A stretch of DNA of 54,952 bases, from NCBI GenBank assembly GCA_024399065.1, contig JAKSIB010000024.1, forward strand, positions 1 through 54,952, read 5' to 3'. A program made the translations under genes and the position numbers. Under the pieces are notes generated by a model, which saw nothing but the letters and a program-made list of their open reading frames with translations, searched no databases and had not been told where the DNA came from. Shown one piece after another: positions 17,331 through 24,912 of this stretch (the first letter of the stretch is position 1; each line of letters begins with the position of its first letter). Source of the DNA: Fibrobacter sp. GTDB taxonomy: Bacteria > Fibrobacterota > Fibrobacteria > Fibrobacterales > Fibrobacteraceae.

Positions 17331-18398
17331 ATGGAAATCAAATGGAAGAATCCCGACGCAAAGTTTGACCGTCTTGTTTTGGCTGGCGACATCGGTGGTA
17401 CCAACACCAACCTGGGTCTCGTAGGCTACAAGGATGGCAAGTTCACCCTGATTTTGGAAACTGTCTGCCCCTCCAAGGACATCGACGGTCTGGACACTCC
17501 CATCCGCGAAACCTTGAAGATTGCTGCCGAATCTCGCGCAGACTTGAAGCCTTCCCACATTTGCATCAGCGCTGCTGGTCCCGTGGCTAACAACAAGTGC
17601 GTCATGACCAACCTCCCGTGGTCTGTGGATGGCGACGCCCTCTCTGCTGCTACTGGCATCCCCACACTCGTCATTAACGACTTCATGGCTATCAGCTACG
17701 GCATCCCCACTCTGGATGTTGACGATCCGGAACAGATCCACAAGTTGATCCACACCGACGGTTCTTCTCCCAAGCCTCAGGCTGCTACCAAGGCTGTGAT
17801 TGGCCCGGGTACTGGCATGGGCGTTGGCTTCCTGGCATTTGATGGCCAGAAGTACATTCCCGCTTCCTCCGAAGGCGGCCACTCTACTTTCGCTCCCTTC
17901 GACAAGGACTCTCAGGAATTCCACGATTACATGCAGCAGAAACTTGGCATGGTTCCTGGCGTAGAACCGCTGGTCTCCGGCATGGGCCTTCGTAATATGT
18001 ACGAATGGTGGAAGGAAACTCGCGGCGTCCCGAACAACGAATACTTCCAGAAGATTGAAGAAACTGAACCCAATGATCGCCCGAAGTACATTAGCCGCGC
18101 AAGCGATAACGATCCGGTTGCTGCAGAAATGATGCGCCTCTTCGTGAAGATGCTGGCTCGCTTCGCTAGCGATGCCGCTACCTTGTTCCTGCCCCTCGGC
18201 GGTTTCTACCTGGCTGGCGGTACCGTGCAGAAGGACCTTCGCTGGTTGGAACGCGATAATTTGTTCATGCAGTATTTCGAAAAGAACTACAATCCGAACA
18301 TCCGCCCGCTCTTGAACAAGATTCCGGTGTACATCATCAAGGATTACAGCATCAGCCTTTATGGTGCTGCAAACGCAAGCTTGAATCTGCAGAAGTAA
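17331..18398 (+). CDS. glk: Glucokinase (Glk, PF02685 type)
   Basis: A 355-residue sugar kinase that phosphorylates glucose with ATP at entry to glycolysis. Seen: phosphate-binding GDIGGTNTNLG near residues 19-29, NDFMA near 120 with the catalytic Asp, GPGTGMGVG near 158-166, and EGGH with Glu181 and His184 for sugar binding. The length and motif order fit bacterial group A glucokinases rather than ROK kinases, although the C-terminal half contains extra segments. ATG 17331 has GGAG seven bases upstream, and a TATATTTTG box lies at 17296. It is single, closed by a strong terminator, and suits a cellulose degrader that lives on glucose and cellobiose. Confidence 0.85.
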   Translation: MEIKWKNPDAKFDRLVLAGDIGGTNTNLGLVGYKDGKFTLILETVCPSKDIDGLDTPIRETLKIAAESRADLKPSHICISAAGPVANNKCVMTNLPWSVDGDALSAATGIPTLVINDFMAISYGIPTLDVDDPEQIHKLIHTDGSSPKPQAATKAVIGPGTGMGVGFLAFDGQKYIPASSEGGHSTFAPFDKDSQEFHDYMQQKLGMVPGVEPLVSGMGLRNMYEWWKETRGVPNNEYFQKIEETEPNDRPKYISRASDNDPVAAEMMRLFVKMLARFASDAATLFLPLGGFYLAGGTVQKDLRWLERDNLFMQYFEKNYNPNIRPLLNKIPVYIIKDYSISLYGAANASLNLQK

Positions 18399-18436
18399 TT
18401 GCAAGTAACTGCAAATTGCTCGCAGAACATGTGCGA

Positions 18437-18465
18437 AAAAGCCCTCCAGTCAATGGAGGGCTTTT
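18437..18465 (+). terminator. Rho-independent terminator after glk
   Basis: A twelve-base stem, AAAAGCCCTCCA (18437-18448) and TGGAGGGCTTTT (18454-18465), closes a five-base loop and is followed by a T-rich tail. It ends the glk transcript 38 bases after the stop codon. Confidence 0.88.
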
Positions 18466-18497
18466 CCTTTACCCTTTAAATGGGTGGTTTAATTTTC

Positions 18498-18508
18498 TAA
18501 TTTGCGCC
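18498..18508 (+). promoter_or_regulatory. Candidate promoter box TAATTTGCGCC
   Basis: TAATTT at 18498-18503 is seven bases before ATG 18511 and no Shine-Dalgarno sequence is present. The longer form, T-rich run then T(A/T)(A/T)TTTG(T/C)GCC, also occurs before glnN (44312), the 47945 gene (47908) and the 2412 gene (2381). Confidence 0.4.
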
Positions 18509-18510
18509 TT

Positions 18511-20163
18511 ATGACTTTTGAAGAACTTCCGTTAGCTCAACCGCTCCAGCGTGCAGTCCGCACTGTTGGTTATGAACAGCCTACTCCCATTCAGGAACAG
18601 TCCATCCCCAGCTTGCTGGAAGGTAAGGACTTGTTGGGTATCGCCCAGACGGGAACGGGTAAGACCGCCGCATTTGCGTTGCCTATTTTGCAGCGCCTGC
18701 TGGATTCCGGAAAGTTCCGTCAGCCGAAAACTTGCCGCGCTTTGATTTTGCTGCCCACCCGCGAATTGGCGATCCAGGTGGAAGAATGCTTCAAGATGTA
18801 CGCCCAGTACACCGCCATTTCTACCGCTTGCATTTTCGGCGGCGTCAGCGATGTGAAGCAGAAGAATGTTCTGGTTCGTGGCGTTGATGTTCTGGTGGCT
18901 ACTCCGGGCCGTTTACTGGATTTGATCGGCCAGCACGCCGTGACCTTGAAGAACGTGGAATTCTTTGTGCTGGATGAAGCGGACCGTATGCTTGATATGG
19001 GCTTCATTCATGACATCCGTAAGGTGGTGGGAATGTTGCCGGGCAAGCGTCAGAACTTGTTCTTCAGCGCCACCATGCCCAAGGAAATTTCTGACCTGGC
19101 TGCAACTATCTTGAATGCAGATCCGGTCCGCGTTGAGGTGGCTCCCCAGAGCACTCCCATTGAACGCATCCGTCAGGAACTGTATCGCATCGATAAGCGC
19201 CGTAAGGGTGCCTTGTTGAAGGAACTCTTGGCAGAACATGAAGAGATGACCAAGGTGCTGGTCTTTACTCGCACAAAGCATGGGGCCGACAAGATTGTCC
19301 GCGTGTTGGAAAAGGCTGGCATCAAGTGTGCCGCCATTCACGGCAACAAGAGCCAGAATCGCCGCCAGGAAGCTCTCGGCAATTTCAAGGGCGAAAAGAT
19401 TCGTGTGCTGGTGGCCACCGATATCGCAGCCCGCGGTATTGATGTGGATGATGTGACCCACGTATTCAATTACGATTTGCCTAACGAGCCGGAAACTTTC
19501 GTGCATCGCATTGGACGTACCGCTCGCGCCGGCAAAGAAGGCGTTGCCATTTCCTTCTGCGCACCGGACGAAGAATCTGACTTGCGTGCCATTGAAAAGT
19601 TGACCCGCGTGAAGGTTCCTGAAGGTGACAAGGCTATTTACGAGAAGTTGCCTGAACAGCAGAAGGAAACTCCCGAAAGCGAACTGCGCAATGCCCGCGG
19701 TCGTTTGCCCCACGGAAAGAATGGTCAGAAGGGCGGTCGCGACAACCGTCAGAATGCTGGTCAGGAACGTGGGGCCGGTGAAGGCGCGCAGCCCGCAAAG
19801 TTTGATTGGCGCAAGCATCAGGCTGACAAGCGCAATGCTCGTGCTGCGGAAATGGCTCGTGAAAATATGCAGCTGGGAGAAGGCCGCGGAGAAAACCGCC
19901 CGCAGTCTCGTGAAGAACGTCGTGGCAATCGTGCAGAAAAGTTCGGCCGTCGTCCCGACCGCCGTAACGATAACCGTCAGCAGAATCCGCAGCAGAATCA
20001 AAACGGCAATCGCTCGCAGAACCAGAACGGTGCCACAGAAGGTGATAATCTGAACCGCCGCACCATTGGCAAGAACCGTCCCGGTTCCCGCGCACGCAAA
20101 CGCATGCGCGAACAGGCCGCCGCCAGCGCCGCCGCACAGGCACTCCTAAGTAAAGTGAAGTAA
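18511..20163 (+). CDS. DEAD-box RNA helicase, RhlE-like
   Basis: A 550-residue ATP-dependent RNA helicase. Seen: Q motif ending PTPIQEQSIP, motif I QTGTGKTA near residue 46, PTRELA, TPGRLLD, DEAD near 155 within DEADRMLDMGF, SATMP, and HRIGRTARAG near 332. After about residue 380 comes a long Arg/Asn/Gln-rich tail ending in a basic segment (NRPGSRARKRMREQAA) and an Ala-rich end, typical of RhlE or RhlB-like RNA-binding tails. A TTG at 18502 is in frame, but ATG 18511 fits the family N-terminus. Likely roles are ribosome assembly and RNA turnover. It ends three bases from the convergent ATPase gene. Confidence 0.88.
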   Translation: MTFEELPLAQPLQRAVRTVGYEQPTPIQEQSIPSLLEGKDLLGIAQTGTGKTAAFALPILQRLLDSGKFRQPKTCRALILLPTRELAIQVEECFKMYAQYTAISTACIFGGVSDVKQKNVLVRGVDVLVATPGRLLDLIGQHAVTLKNVEFFVLDEADRMLDMGFIHDIRKVVGMLPGKRQNLFFSATMPKEISDLAATILNADPVRVEVAPQSTPIERIRQELYRIDKRRKGALLKELLAEHEEMTKVLVFTRTKHGADKIVRVLEKAGIKCAAIHGNKSQNRRQEALGNFKGEKIRVLVATDIAARGIDVDDVTHVFNYDLPNEPETFVHRIGRTARAGKEGVAISFCAPDEESDLRAIEKLTRVKVPEGDKAIYEKLPEQQKETPESELRNARGRLPHGKNGQKGGRDNRQNAGQERGAGEGAQPAKFDWRKHQADKRNARAAEMARENMQLGEGRGENRPQSREERRGNRAEKFGRRPDRRNDNRQQNPQQNQNGNRSQNQNGATEGDNLNRRTIGKNRPGSRARKRMREQAAASAAAQALLSKVK

Positions 20164-20166
20164 TCC

Positions 20167-21294
20167 TTAATTAAGCCGTTCTAGCCATCGACTCAAAAAG
20201 ACGTTGTAAACGCTGTAGTGTTTGCCGTCAAGAGTCGTGGTTTCTAGAAGAAGTTCCTTGTCCAAAAGAGCTTGCAAAATTCGTCGAGAATTTGCGGGTT
20301 GACCGATATTATACTTTACGAGAAATTTTGCAGCTGTGGGCTTGGATACGGATTCTTCCTTTGCGACTGCGGTCAAAAAATTCCATTGGGCGGGCGTGAC
20401 TAGGCTTCGTCTATCCATAAAGTCGGCCGCGCCTTCTCGTAAAATTTTTAAGGCGCCTTCGTAAACTTCTTCAATACCTATTTTGCGAAAGTTCATACTG
20501 AACAGAACATTGCAAAGCACTTGGGTGTAGTGGGTATGAACACGGGTCCAGTCTAGGATAAACTCAAGTGCTTCGTCAGTAAGAATGCGTTTGTCTTTTC
20601 CAAAAAGTTTTCTAATGAACTCTCCGTAAATACCGCGGTCAATTTTTTCAAGATGGATGCATCGCGTACTTTCATAAAAAGGCGATTTTTCGTAAGTAAA
20701 CATTTCACTCATGATATGCTTCTGACTTCCTGAGAATATGAATCTAATGTTCGGAAGCATTTGGATATGACTCCGGAGTATGGCTTCCATATTTGGCTCA
20801 GGAAAATTGCGGATTTGTTGAAATTCGTCTATTGCGATAACAATTGGCTTTTTGAGTGAACTGAGATAATCAAATATGGACTTGAGGGTTTCCTGCTTTT
20901 CAGTCTGAGCCAGATAGGTGATGGAAATTTCAGGCGCCCCACTTAGTGCGTCAAATCTCATTATGGGACGAACACCCTTGATGGCATTGATGAATTTTTG
21001 GGTGAAACTTTCCTTTGGCGCAGAATTTATGATGGCGGTGGATAGCTTGGCAATAAAATCGTCAAGGTTGTTGCATGAATATATGTCCACGTAAAAAGAA
21101 ATAATTCCGGGATGGGATTGATTCAATTCATCCAAAACTCTATAGATTAGTCCTGTTTTTCCGTACCTGCGAGGCGAAATCAATGTGACGTTGGATCCAT
21201 TGAGCAGATAGTCAACAATGGTTCTGCATTCCTGTTCTCGATCACAGAACAGATCCTTTCCGCCATAAGGTTTGAGTATGAATGGATTATCCAT
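20167..21294 (-). CDS. AAA ATPase of the archaeal-ATPase (PF01637-like) family
   Basis: A 375-residue ATPase. It starts with NPFILKPYGGKDLFCDRE, typical of this family, followed by Walker A SPRRYGKTG (residues 40-48), Walker B VIAIDEFQQ (Asp156, Glu157), a sensor-like FIFSGSQKH, and a C-terminal winged-helix region. These STAND-like ATPases are scattered in archaea and bacteria, often as lone genes of unknown role. Here it stands alone, with GGAGA before the ATG and a set of ATAGTC repeats upstream. A mobile or defence-related origin is possible but not shown. Confidence 0.78.
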   Translation of the reverse strand: MDNPFILKPYGGKDLFCDREQECRTIVDYLLNGSNVTLISPRRYGKTGLIYRVLDELNQSHPGIISFYVDIYSCNNLDDFIAKLSTAIINSAPKESFTQKFINAIKGVRPIMRFDALSGAPEISITYLAQTEKQETLKSIFDYLSSLKKPIVIAIDEFQQIRNFPEPNMEAILRSHIQMLPNIRFIFSGSQKHIMSEMFTYEKSPFYESTRCIHLEKIDRGIYGEFIRKLFGKDKRILTDEALEFILDWTRVHTHYTQVLCNVLFSMNFRKIGIEEVYEGALKILREGAADFMDRRSLVTPAQWNFLTAVAKEESVSKPTAAKFLVKYNIGQPANSRRILQALLDKELLLETTTLDGKHYSVYNVFLSRWLERLN

Positions 21295-21318
21295 AAAATC
21301 TCTCCAATTATATAGAAT

Positions 21319-21368
21319 AGACTATCTATTTTGTATAGTCTAATATAGATAGTCTTATTTGTATAGTC
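21319..21368. promoter_or_regulatory. ATAGTC iterons and inverted repeat upstream of the ATPase
   Basis: ATAGTC occurs at 21335, 21349 and 21363, exactly 14 bases apart, and its inverse GACTAT lies at 21320. AGACTATCTAT (21319-21329) and ATAGATAGTCT (21345-21355) form a perfect 11-base inverted repeat. They sit 25-75 bases before the ATPase start, where an operator would be expected. The rest of the 21295-21622 gap holds a terminator and no gene. Confidence 0.55.
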
Positions 21369-21496
21369 AAGAGTTTTGTTACGAAGTTATCTATACCCTG
21401 TAAGAAGAATCATATTCAGGTTTGCCTCCGTAATATGAATTGCATTAAGGGATTTTTCTTACCCCGTAGCTAAACTTGAAACTATTTTTTTGCTAG

Positions 21497-21526
21497 AAAA
21501 CCGTGGTGAAAATCACCACGGTTTTT
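21497..21526. terminator. Orphan terminator between divergent genes
   Basis: AAAACCGTGGTG (21497-21508) and CACCACGGTTTT (21514-21525) form a twelve-base stem with a five-base loop and a following T run. It lies between two genes that point away from each other, so it ends neither. It may close a short unannotated RNA. Confidence 0.75.
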
Positions 21527-21607
21527 ATTATACATTTTATGATACAAACGCGTTTGAAAGCTCAGATTTTGTATGGAAAATTGATTCTTTAGAGAGAAGT
21601 TCATGAG

Positions 21608-21613
21608 TATATT
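21608..21613 (+). promoter_or_regulatory. Candidate -10 box before the second TIGR02147 gene
   Basis: TATATT ends nine bases before ATG 21623, with no Shine-Dalgarno sequence close to the start. Any 5' leader would be at most a few bases. Confidence 0.35.
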
Positions 21614-21622
21614 TGTTTTGAA

Positions 21623-22438
21623 ATGAAATCTATATTTGAATATGATGATTATCGTTCCTATATGAACGATTACTACTTGTGGAAAAAGCGAACTTCTGCT
21701 TTTTCATGGCGAGAATTCGCGAAAAATAGTGGATTTACATCGCCTAACTATCTGAAGGTCGTTTGTGATGGAAAGAGCGGCTTGTCTGAGCCTGGAATTG
21801 AACACGTTGCGGAGGCGATGGACCTTATAGGAGCGGAACGTGAATATTTTCGTAAGCTTGTTAGGTTTGGCCAAGCGAAGAAGGAAAATGTTAGAAATTC
21901 TGCTTATGCAGAAATGATGGAAATCGCTAAGACCCAAAAAGTTCGCATTCTAGAAGGTGAATCCATATCTTTCTATCAATCTTGGAAATATCCGATGCTT
22001 CGTGAGTTGGCTCCCATGATGCCTGGTGCGAAACCTAGCGATATGGCTAAGGTTTGTGGGGGTTCTTTTTCTGCCGAAGAAGTTCGTGATGCACTAGCCT
22101 TTTTGACGAGGGCTAAATTTTTAAAGAAGTTGGCGAAGGATGTGTATGAGCAAGAAGATCGATCTCTCCAGGTATCTGTGACCGCCTTACCCATGCTAGT
22201 TCGTTCAATGCATAAAGAAATGGCGAACTTCGCAAAAGAAGCTATTGAAAAATATCCCGTAAACGAAAGAAATTTTTCTGGCGTTACCATCGGAATCGAT
22301 GAAGAAGATTACGCTAAAATTATTGAAGAGCTTGACGCCTGCCGAAAGAGAATTATTTCCATAGCGACAGCAAAGAAGGGTGGCAATCGCGTCTATCGAC
22401 TGAATTTACAACTGTTTCCCTTAACTGAAAAAGTTTGA
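21623..22438 (+). CDS. TIGR02147-family (DUF4423) regulator
   Basis: A 271-residue paralogue of the 5820-6677 protein. It begins IFEYDDYRSYMNDYY, has an HTH-like stretch (WREFAKNSGFTSPNYLKVV, about residues 29-47), a central FYQSWKYPMLRELAPM, and the C-terminal signature VYRLNLQLFPLT shared with the other copy. It is followed after 32 bases by a lipoprotein gene, repeating the regulator-then-lipoprotein order. AT-rich codon choice distinguishes it and the next two genes from neighbours such as glk. DNA binding is inferred from the family, not demonstrated here. Confidence 0.82.
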   Translation: MKSIFEYDDYRSYMNDYYLWKKRTSAFSWREFAKNSGFTSPNYLKVVCDGKSGLSEPGIEHVAEAMDLIGAEREYFRKLVRFGQAKKENVRNSAYAEMMEIAKTQKVRILEGESISFYQSWKYPMLRELAPMMPGAKPSDMAKVCGGSFSAEEVRDALAFLTRAKFLKKLAKDVYEQEDRSLQVSVTALPMLVRSMHKEMANFAKEAIEKYPVNERNFSGVTIGIDEEDYAKIIEELDACRKRIISIATAKKGGNRVYRLNLQLFPLTEKV

Positions 22439-22470
22439 AAATAGAAACGCTCTAAAAAAGGAGTCATAAC

Positions 22471-23211
22471 ATGAAAAAGAAATTTCTACTCATAGTCGCT
22501 ATGATTTTCGCTTTTGAGGCTTGTTCCGACAGTAATTCAGTCGAGGCATCTGCGGAAGCAAAAGATTCTTCTGAAAAATTGTCTGATGCAGACGTTAGTT
22601 TTATGAAAACAATGCTTGGTGAATCTGGATATAGCCAAGTTGTTTCTGATGGCGTGAATTTGGATGATGCGGTCCCGACGGAAGGAGGATCTCTTTCTGC
22701 TTCTCCTGCCGCTGTAAATTCTTTCAAGACCGAACCGGAATCAGCTTTTAGTGAATTGAGGTCAACAGGTAGCTGTTGGGTGAATGTTTATAAAGAAGAA
22801 AATGGAATATATTATTCCAAGTCTGTAAAAGGAGATAACCCTGGGGAAGATAGCGATGATGCTTTAGTTTATCTTCGTGAAAATGAGGATTCCCTTTATA
22901 AGTTTGAAAGTCATTTCAAGCTGTATTCTGAAAATGCGGTTGAACGCTGTGAAGCAGATAGTATTGCCTTTGTTAAAACGTGCATTGAAAATGGTGGTCT
23001 TTATAAAATGTACAATAGGGGTTGTTCCGCAGGATCCTTTGAAGCAGCTTGCGTGACAAAGGTCTCTGCTAACACTAAGTTAGAAACCATAGCGGATAGT
23101 CTGAAAAGTGAATGTGAAACATTTGTCGCGGAACTTCCTGATGAAAATGTAATGCCTGGTGAACAGTGTGTTGGTGATACAAGACATGGATTAGTTTGTG
23201 ATAAAATATAA
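22471..23211 (+). CDS. Lipoprotein with Cys-containing domain, unknown function
   Basis: A 246-residue protein with a short signal and probable lipid-modified Cys18 (Phe-Glu-Ala-Cys, a weak lipobox). A clear AAGGAG precedes the ATG. The region of about residues 165-235 has the pattern F-x3-C-x-E-N-G, then GCSAGSFEAAC, then a late Cys. The next protein has the same pattern, so the two share a paralogous domain. No named family was recognised. Its place after a TIGR02147 regulator suggests that it is the regulated output or sensory partner. Confidence 0.65.
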   Translation: MKKKFLLIVAMIFAFEACSDSNSVEASAEAKDSSEKLSDADVSFMKTMLGESGYSQVVSDGVNLDDAVPTEGGSLSASPAAVNSFKTEPESAFSELRSTGSCWVNVYKEENGIYYSKSVKGDNPGEDSDDALVYLRENEDSLYKFESHFKLYSENAVERCEADSIAFVKTCIENGGLYKMYNRGCSAGSFEAACVTKVSANTKLETIADSLKSECETFVAELPDENVMPGEQCVGDTRHGLVCDKI

Positions 23212-23244
23212 TGCTTTTGGAATGACCTTTAAGGTTTGCTAATA

Positions 23245-24474
23245 ATGAAGAAAAATCTATTCCTGTTTTTGCAAGGATTTCTTGCTCTGTTTTTCGTTTC
23301 TTGTTCAGATACGGATGGAGTTGCTGATGGTGGCTCTATTGAAGATCAAAATGCAATTTCCGTTGATCAACTTAATGAGTGGTATAAGTACGGAACGGGA
23401 TTACATGAAGCAGCCTATGCAAAAATAGATGGGGGCAGGATAGCGGTTTTGAATGACGGCACTGGTGCGCGAGCAGAATGTATCGCGGATAGTTCAACTC
23501 TTGCAATGACTATCCAAATTTCCGGATTCTTTGCGATTTCCACATTGCAGGGAACTGAAATTGCCGCATCTTGTGATTCATCTTACTCGGTCTTTAAGGC
23601 TGGCTGCTTAGAAAAGCCGAATAGTCAATTCTTTAGTATTAGCGATGGGTGTAAAAATGGAAACTTTGACGCAGCTTGTCGAATGAGCCAGGTCGAATCG
23701 GACTCTATTTCAATGTTGATTTCTTACTTTAGTAATGTCGCAGCCGATCGTTGCGCAGAAATGGCAAAGGATGCGCAGTCATCAACAGGAAAGTTTGAAT
23801 CGCCTTCATCTTCATCAAAACGGGATGATATTTCAAGTTCATCAAGTTCAATTGACGCACCGGAAATCTGTGAAAATTGCGGTATAACAAACAATCAGGA
23901 AATTTCCATTGATAGTAGCCGTACTCTTGAAAACTACATTCTGCAATATGTGTCAAATGCAGAGCAGCTGTCCTTTGATGACCGAGTTATAGCCTACAAC
24001 GGAACAGCCTCCATGGCTTGCATGGATTATGCCTACGCAAAAACAGGAGTCTCTCCCACGGACGTGGTGCAAAAACCTCCACTGTTCCAGATAAATCAAG
24101 ATGACATTTCCGTCTGTTTTCCGATGACAGCCAAAATCATGAAGGAACATCCCGCAGAAAATAAGGAAGGTTGTCGGTACTTTATGACCATGGTCGATGA
24201 TGGTGGCCAGCCAATGGGACATGTGTTGACTAGCATATCTGACGGCTTCCTGGAATTTACCAGCGTTTCCCCCGGCGGAAAATGCATGCGTAACAACAAC
24301 TTTTTCTCGGTATATTTTCTTGTTGAAGACTGTGACGGCAGCATAGGGGCTACCGATCCGGAGAGTATTCGCAAGCCCTTATCAAGCGAAATTTGGAAAT
24401 GTGAAGATGGTAATTACAGTCCGAGCACAAATGCTATTTCTTACGGAGAATGGTTTAAGTCTTCTCTGCTGTAA
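23245..24474 (+). CDS. Lipoprotein with Ser-rich linker, paralogous to upstream gene
   Basis: A 409-residue protein with lipobox Phe-Val-Ser-Cys (Cys20). Residues about 60-180 include the Cys pattern shared with the previous protein (FKAGCLEKP, then GCKNGNFDAAC). A Ser-rich linker follows near 185-210, then a C-terminal domain of about 190 residues with several Cys that I do not recognise. ATG 23245 is chosen over an in-frame TTG at 23236 because it gives a normal signal peptide; AAGG lies upstream at a rather long spacing. It is in the same operon as the regulator and the first lipoprotein. Confidence 0.62.
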   Translation: MKKNLFLFLQGFLALFFVSCSDTDGVADGGSIEDQNAISVDQLNEWYKYGTGLHEAAYAKIDGGRIAVLNDGTGARAECIADSSTLAMTIQISGFFAISTLQGTEIAASCDSSYSVFKAGCLEKPNSQFFSISDGCKNGNFDAACRMSQVESDSISMLISYFSNVAADRCAEMAKDAQSSTGKFESPSSSSKRDDISSSSSSIDAPEICENCGITNNQEISIDSSRTLENYILQYVSNAEQLSFDDRVIAYNGTASMACMDYAYAKTGVSPTDVVQKPPLFQINQDDISVCFPMTAKIMKEHPAENKEGCRYFMTMVDDGGQPMGHVLTSISDGFLEFTSVSPGGKCMRNNNFFSVYFLVEDCDGSIGATDPESIRKPLSSEIWKCEDGNYSPSTNAISYGEWFKSSLL

Positions 24475-24492
24475 AAACTAAACGATAACATT

Positions 24493-24912
24493 ATGGTTGA
24501 AATAAAAGGAGTGCTAGCGCAACTAGCACGTTACTTGCTAGTGGGTGGATTTGCCTTTCTAGTGGATTTTGGGCTATTCGCTTTTTGCCTGTATGTTCTA
24601 GGGTGGCATTATCTGCTTGCGAATTTCATCGGGTTGGTTGCGGGTCTGGTACTCAACTATGCCCTTAGCGTCAGGTGGGTTTTCTCGGATTGCAAACGCA
24701 GGCTTGAAATGCGTAAGTCTGCAGAGTTTGCCGTATTCGCCGTGATTGGTTTTGCAGGTGTTGCGCTTAACGAACTGTTGATGGTTTTCCTGGTGGACTC
24801 GCTCCATGGGCAGGAAATGATTTCCAAGATGATTGCCGCGGCAGTTGTTTTGATGTGGAACTTCGGAGCGCGAAAGCTGACCTTGTTCCGAGAAAAAAAA
24901 GGATTGACATGA
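24493..24912 (+). CDS. GtrA-family membrane protein
   Basis: A 139-residue protein with four predicted membrane segments. It shows the GtrA pattern: [17 protein letters not shown] at the start, [21 protein letters not shown] in the middle, and a C-terminal [12 protein letters not shown]. GtrA proteins are thought to help move polyprenyl-linked sugars across the inner membrane. Its stop overlaps the next ATG as ATGA. Together with the oxidoreductase and the GT-C protein it forms a glycolipid or surface-glycan cassette. No clear Shine-Dalgarno lies before ATG 24493, and it begins 18 bases after the lipoprotein gene, so it may be read from that operon. Confidence 0.85.
   Translation: MVEIKGVLAQLARYLLVGGFAFLVDFGLFAFCLYVLGWHYLLANFIGLVAGLVLNYALSVRWVFSDCKRRLEMRKSAEFAVFAVIGFAGVALNELLMVFLVDSLHGQEMISKMIAAAVVLMWNFGARKLTLFREKKGLT

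Noticed and set aside
17310-18404. 364-codon open frame opposite glucokinase
   Set aside because: Antisense shadow of glk, which has full kinase motifs.
21307-21312. TATAAT as -10 of the AAA ATPase gene
   Set aside because: Transcription would begin after the GGAGA ribosome-binding site, so it is probably not the active box.
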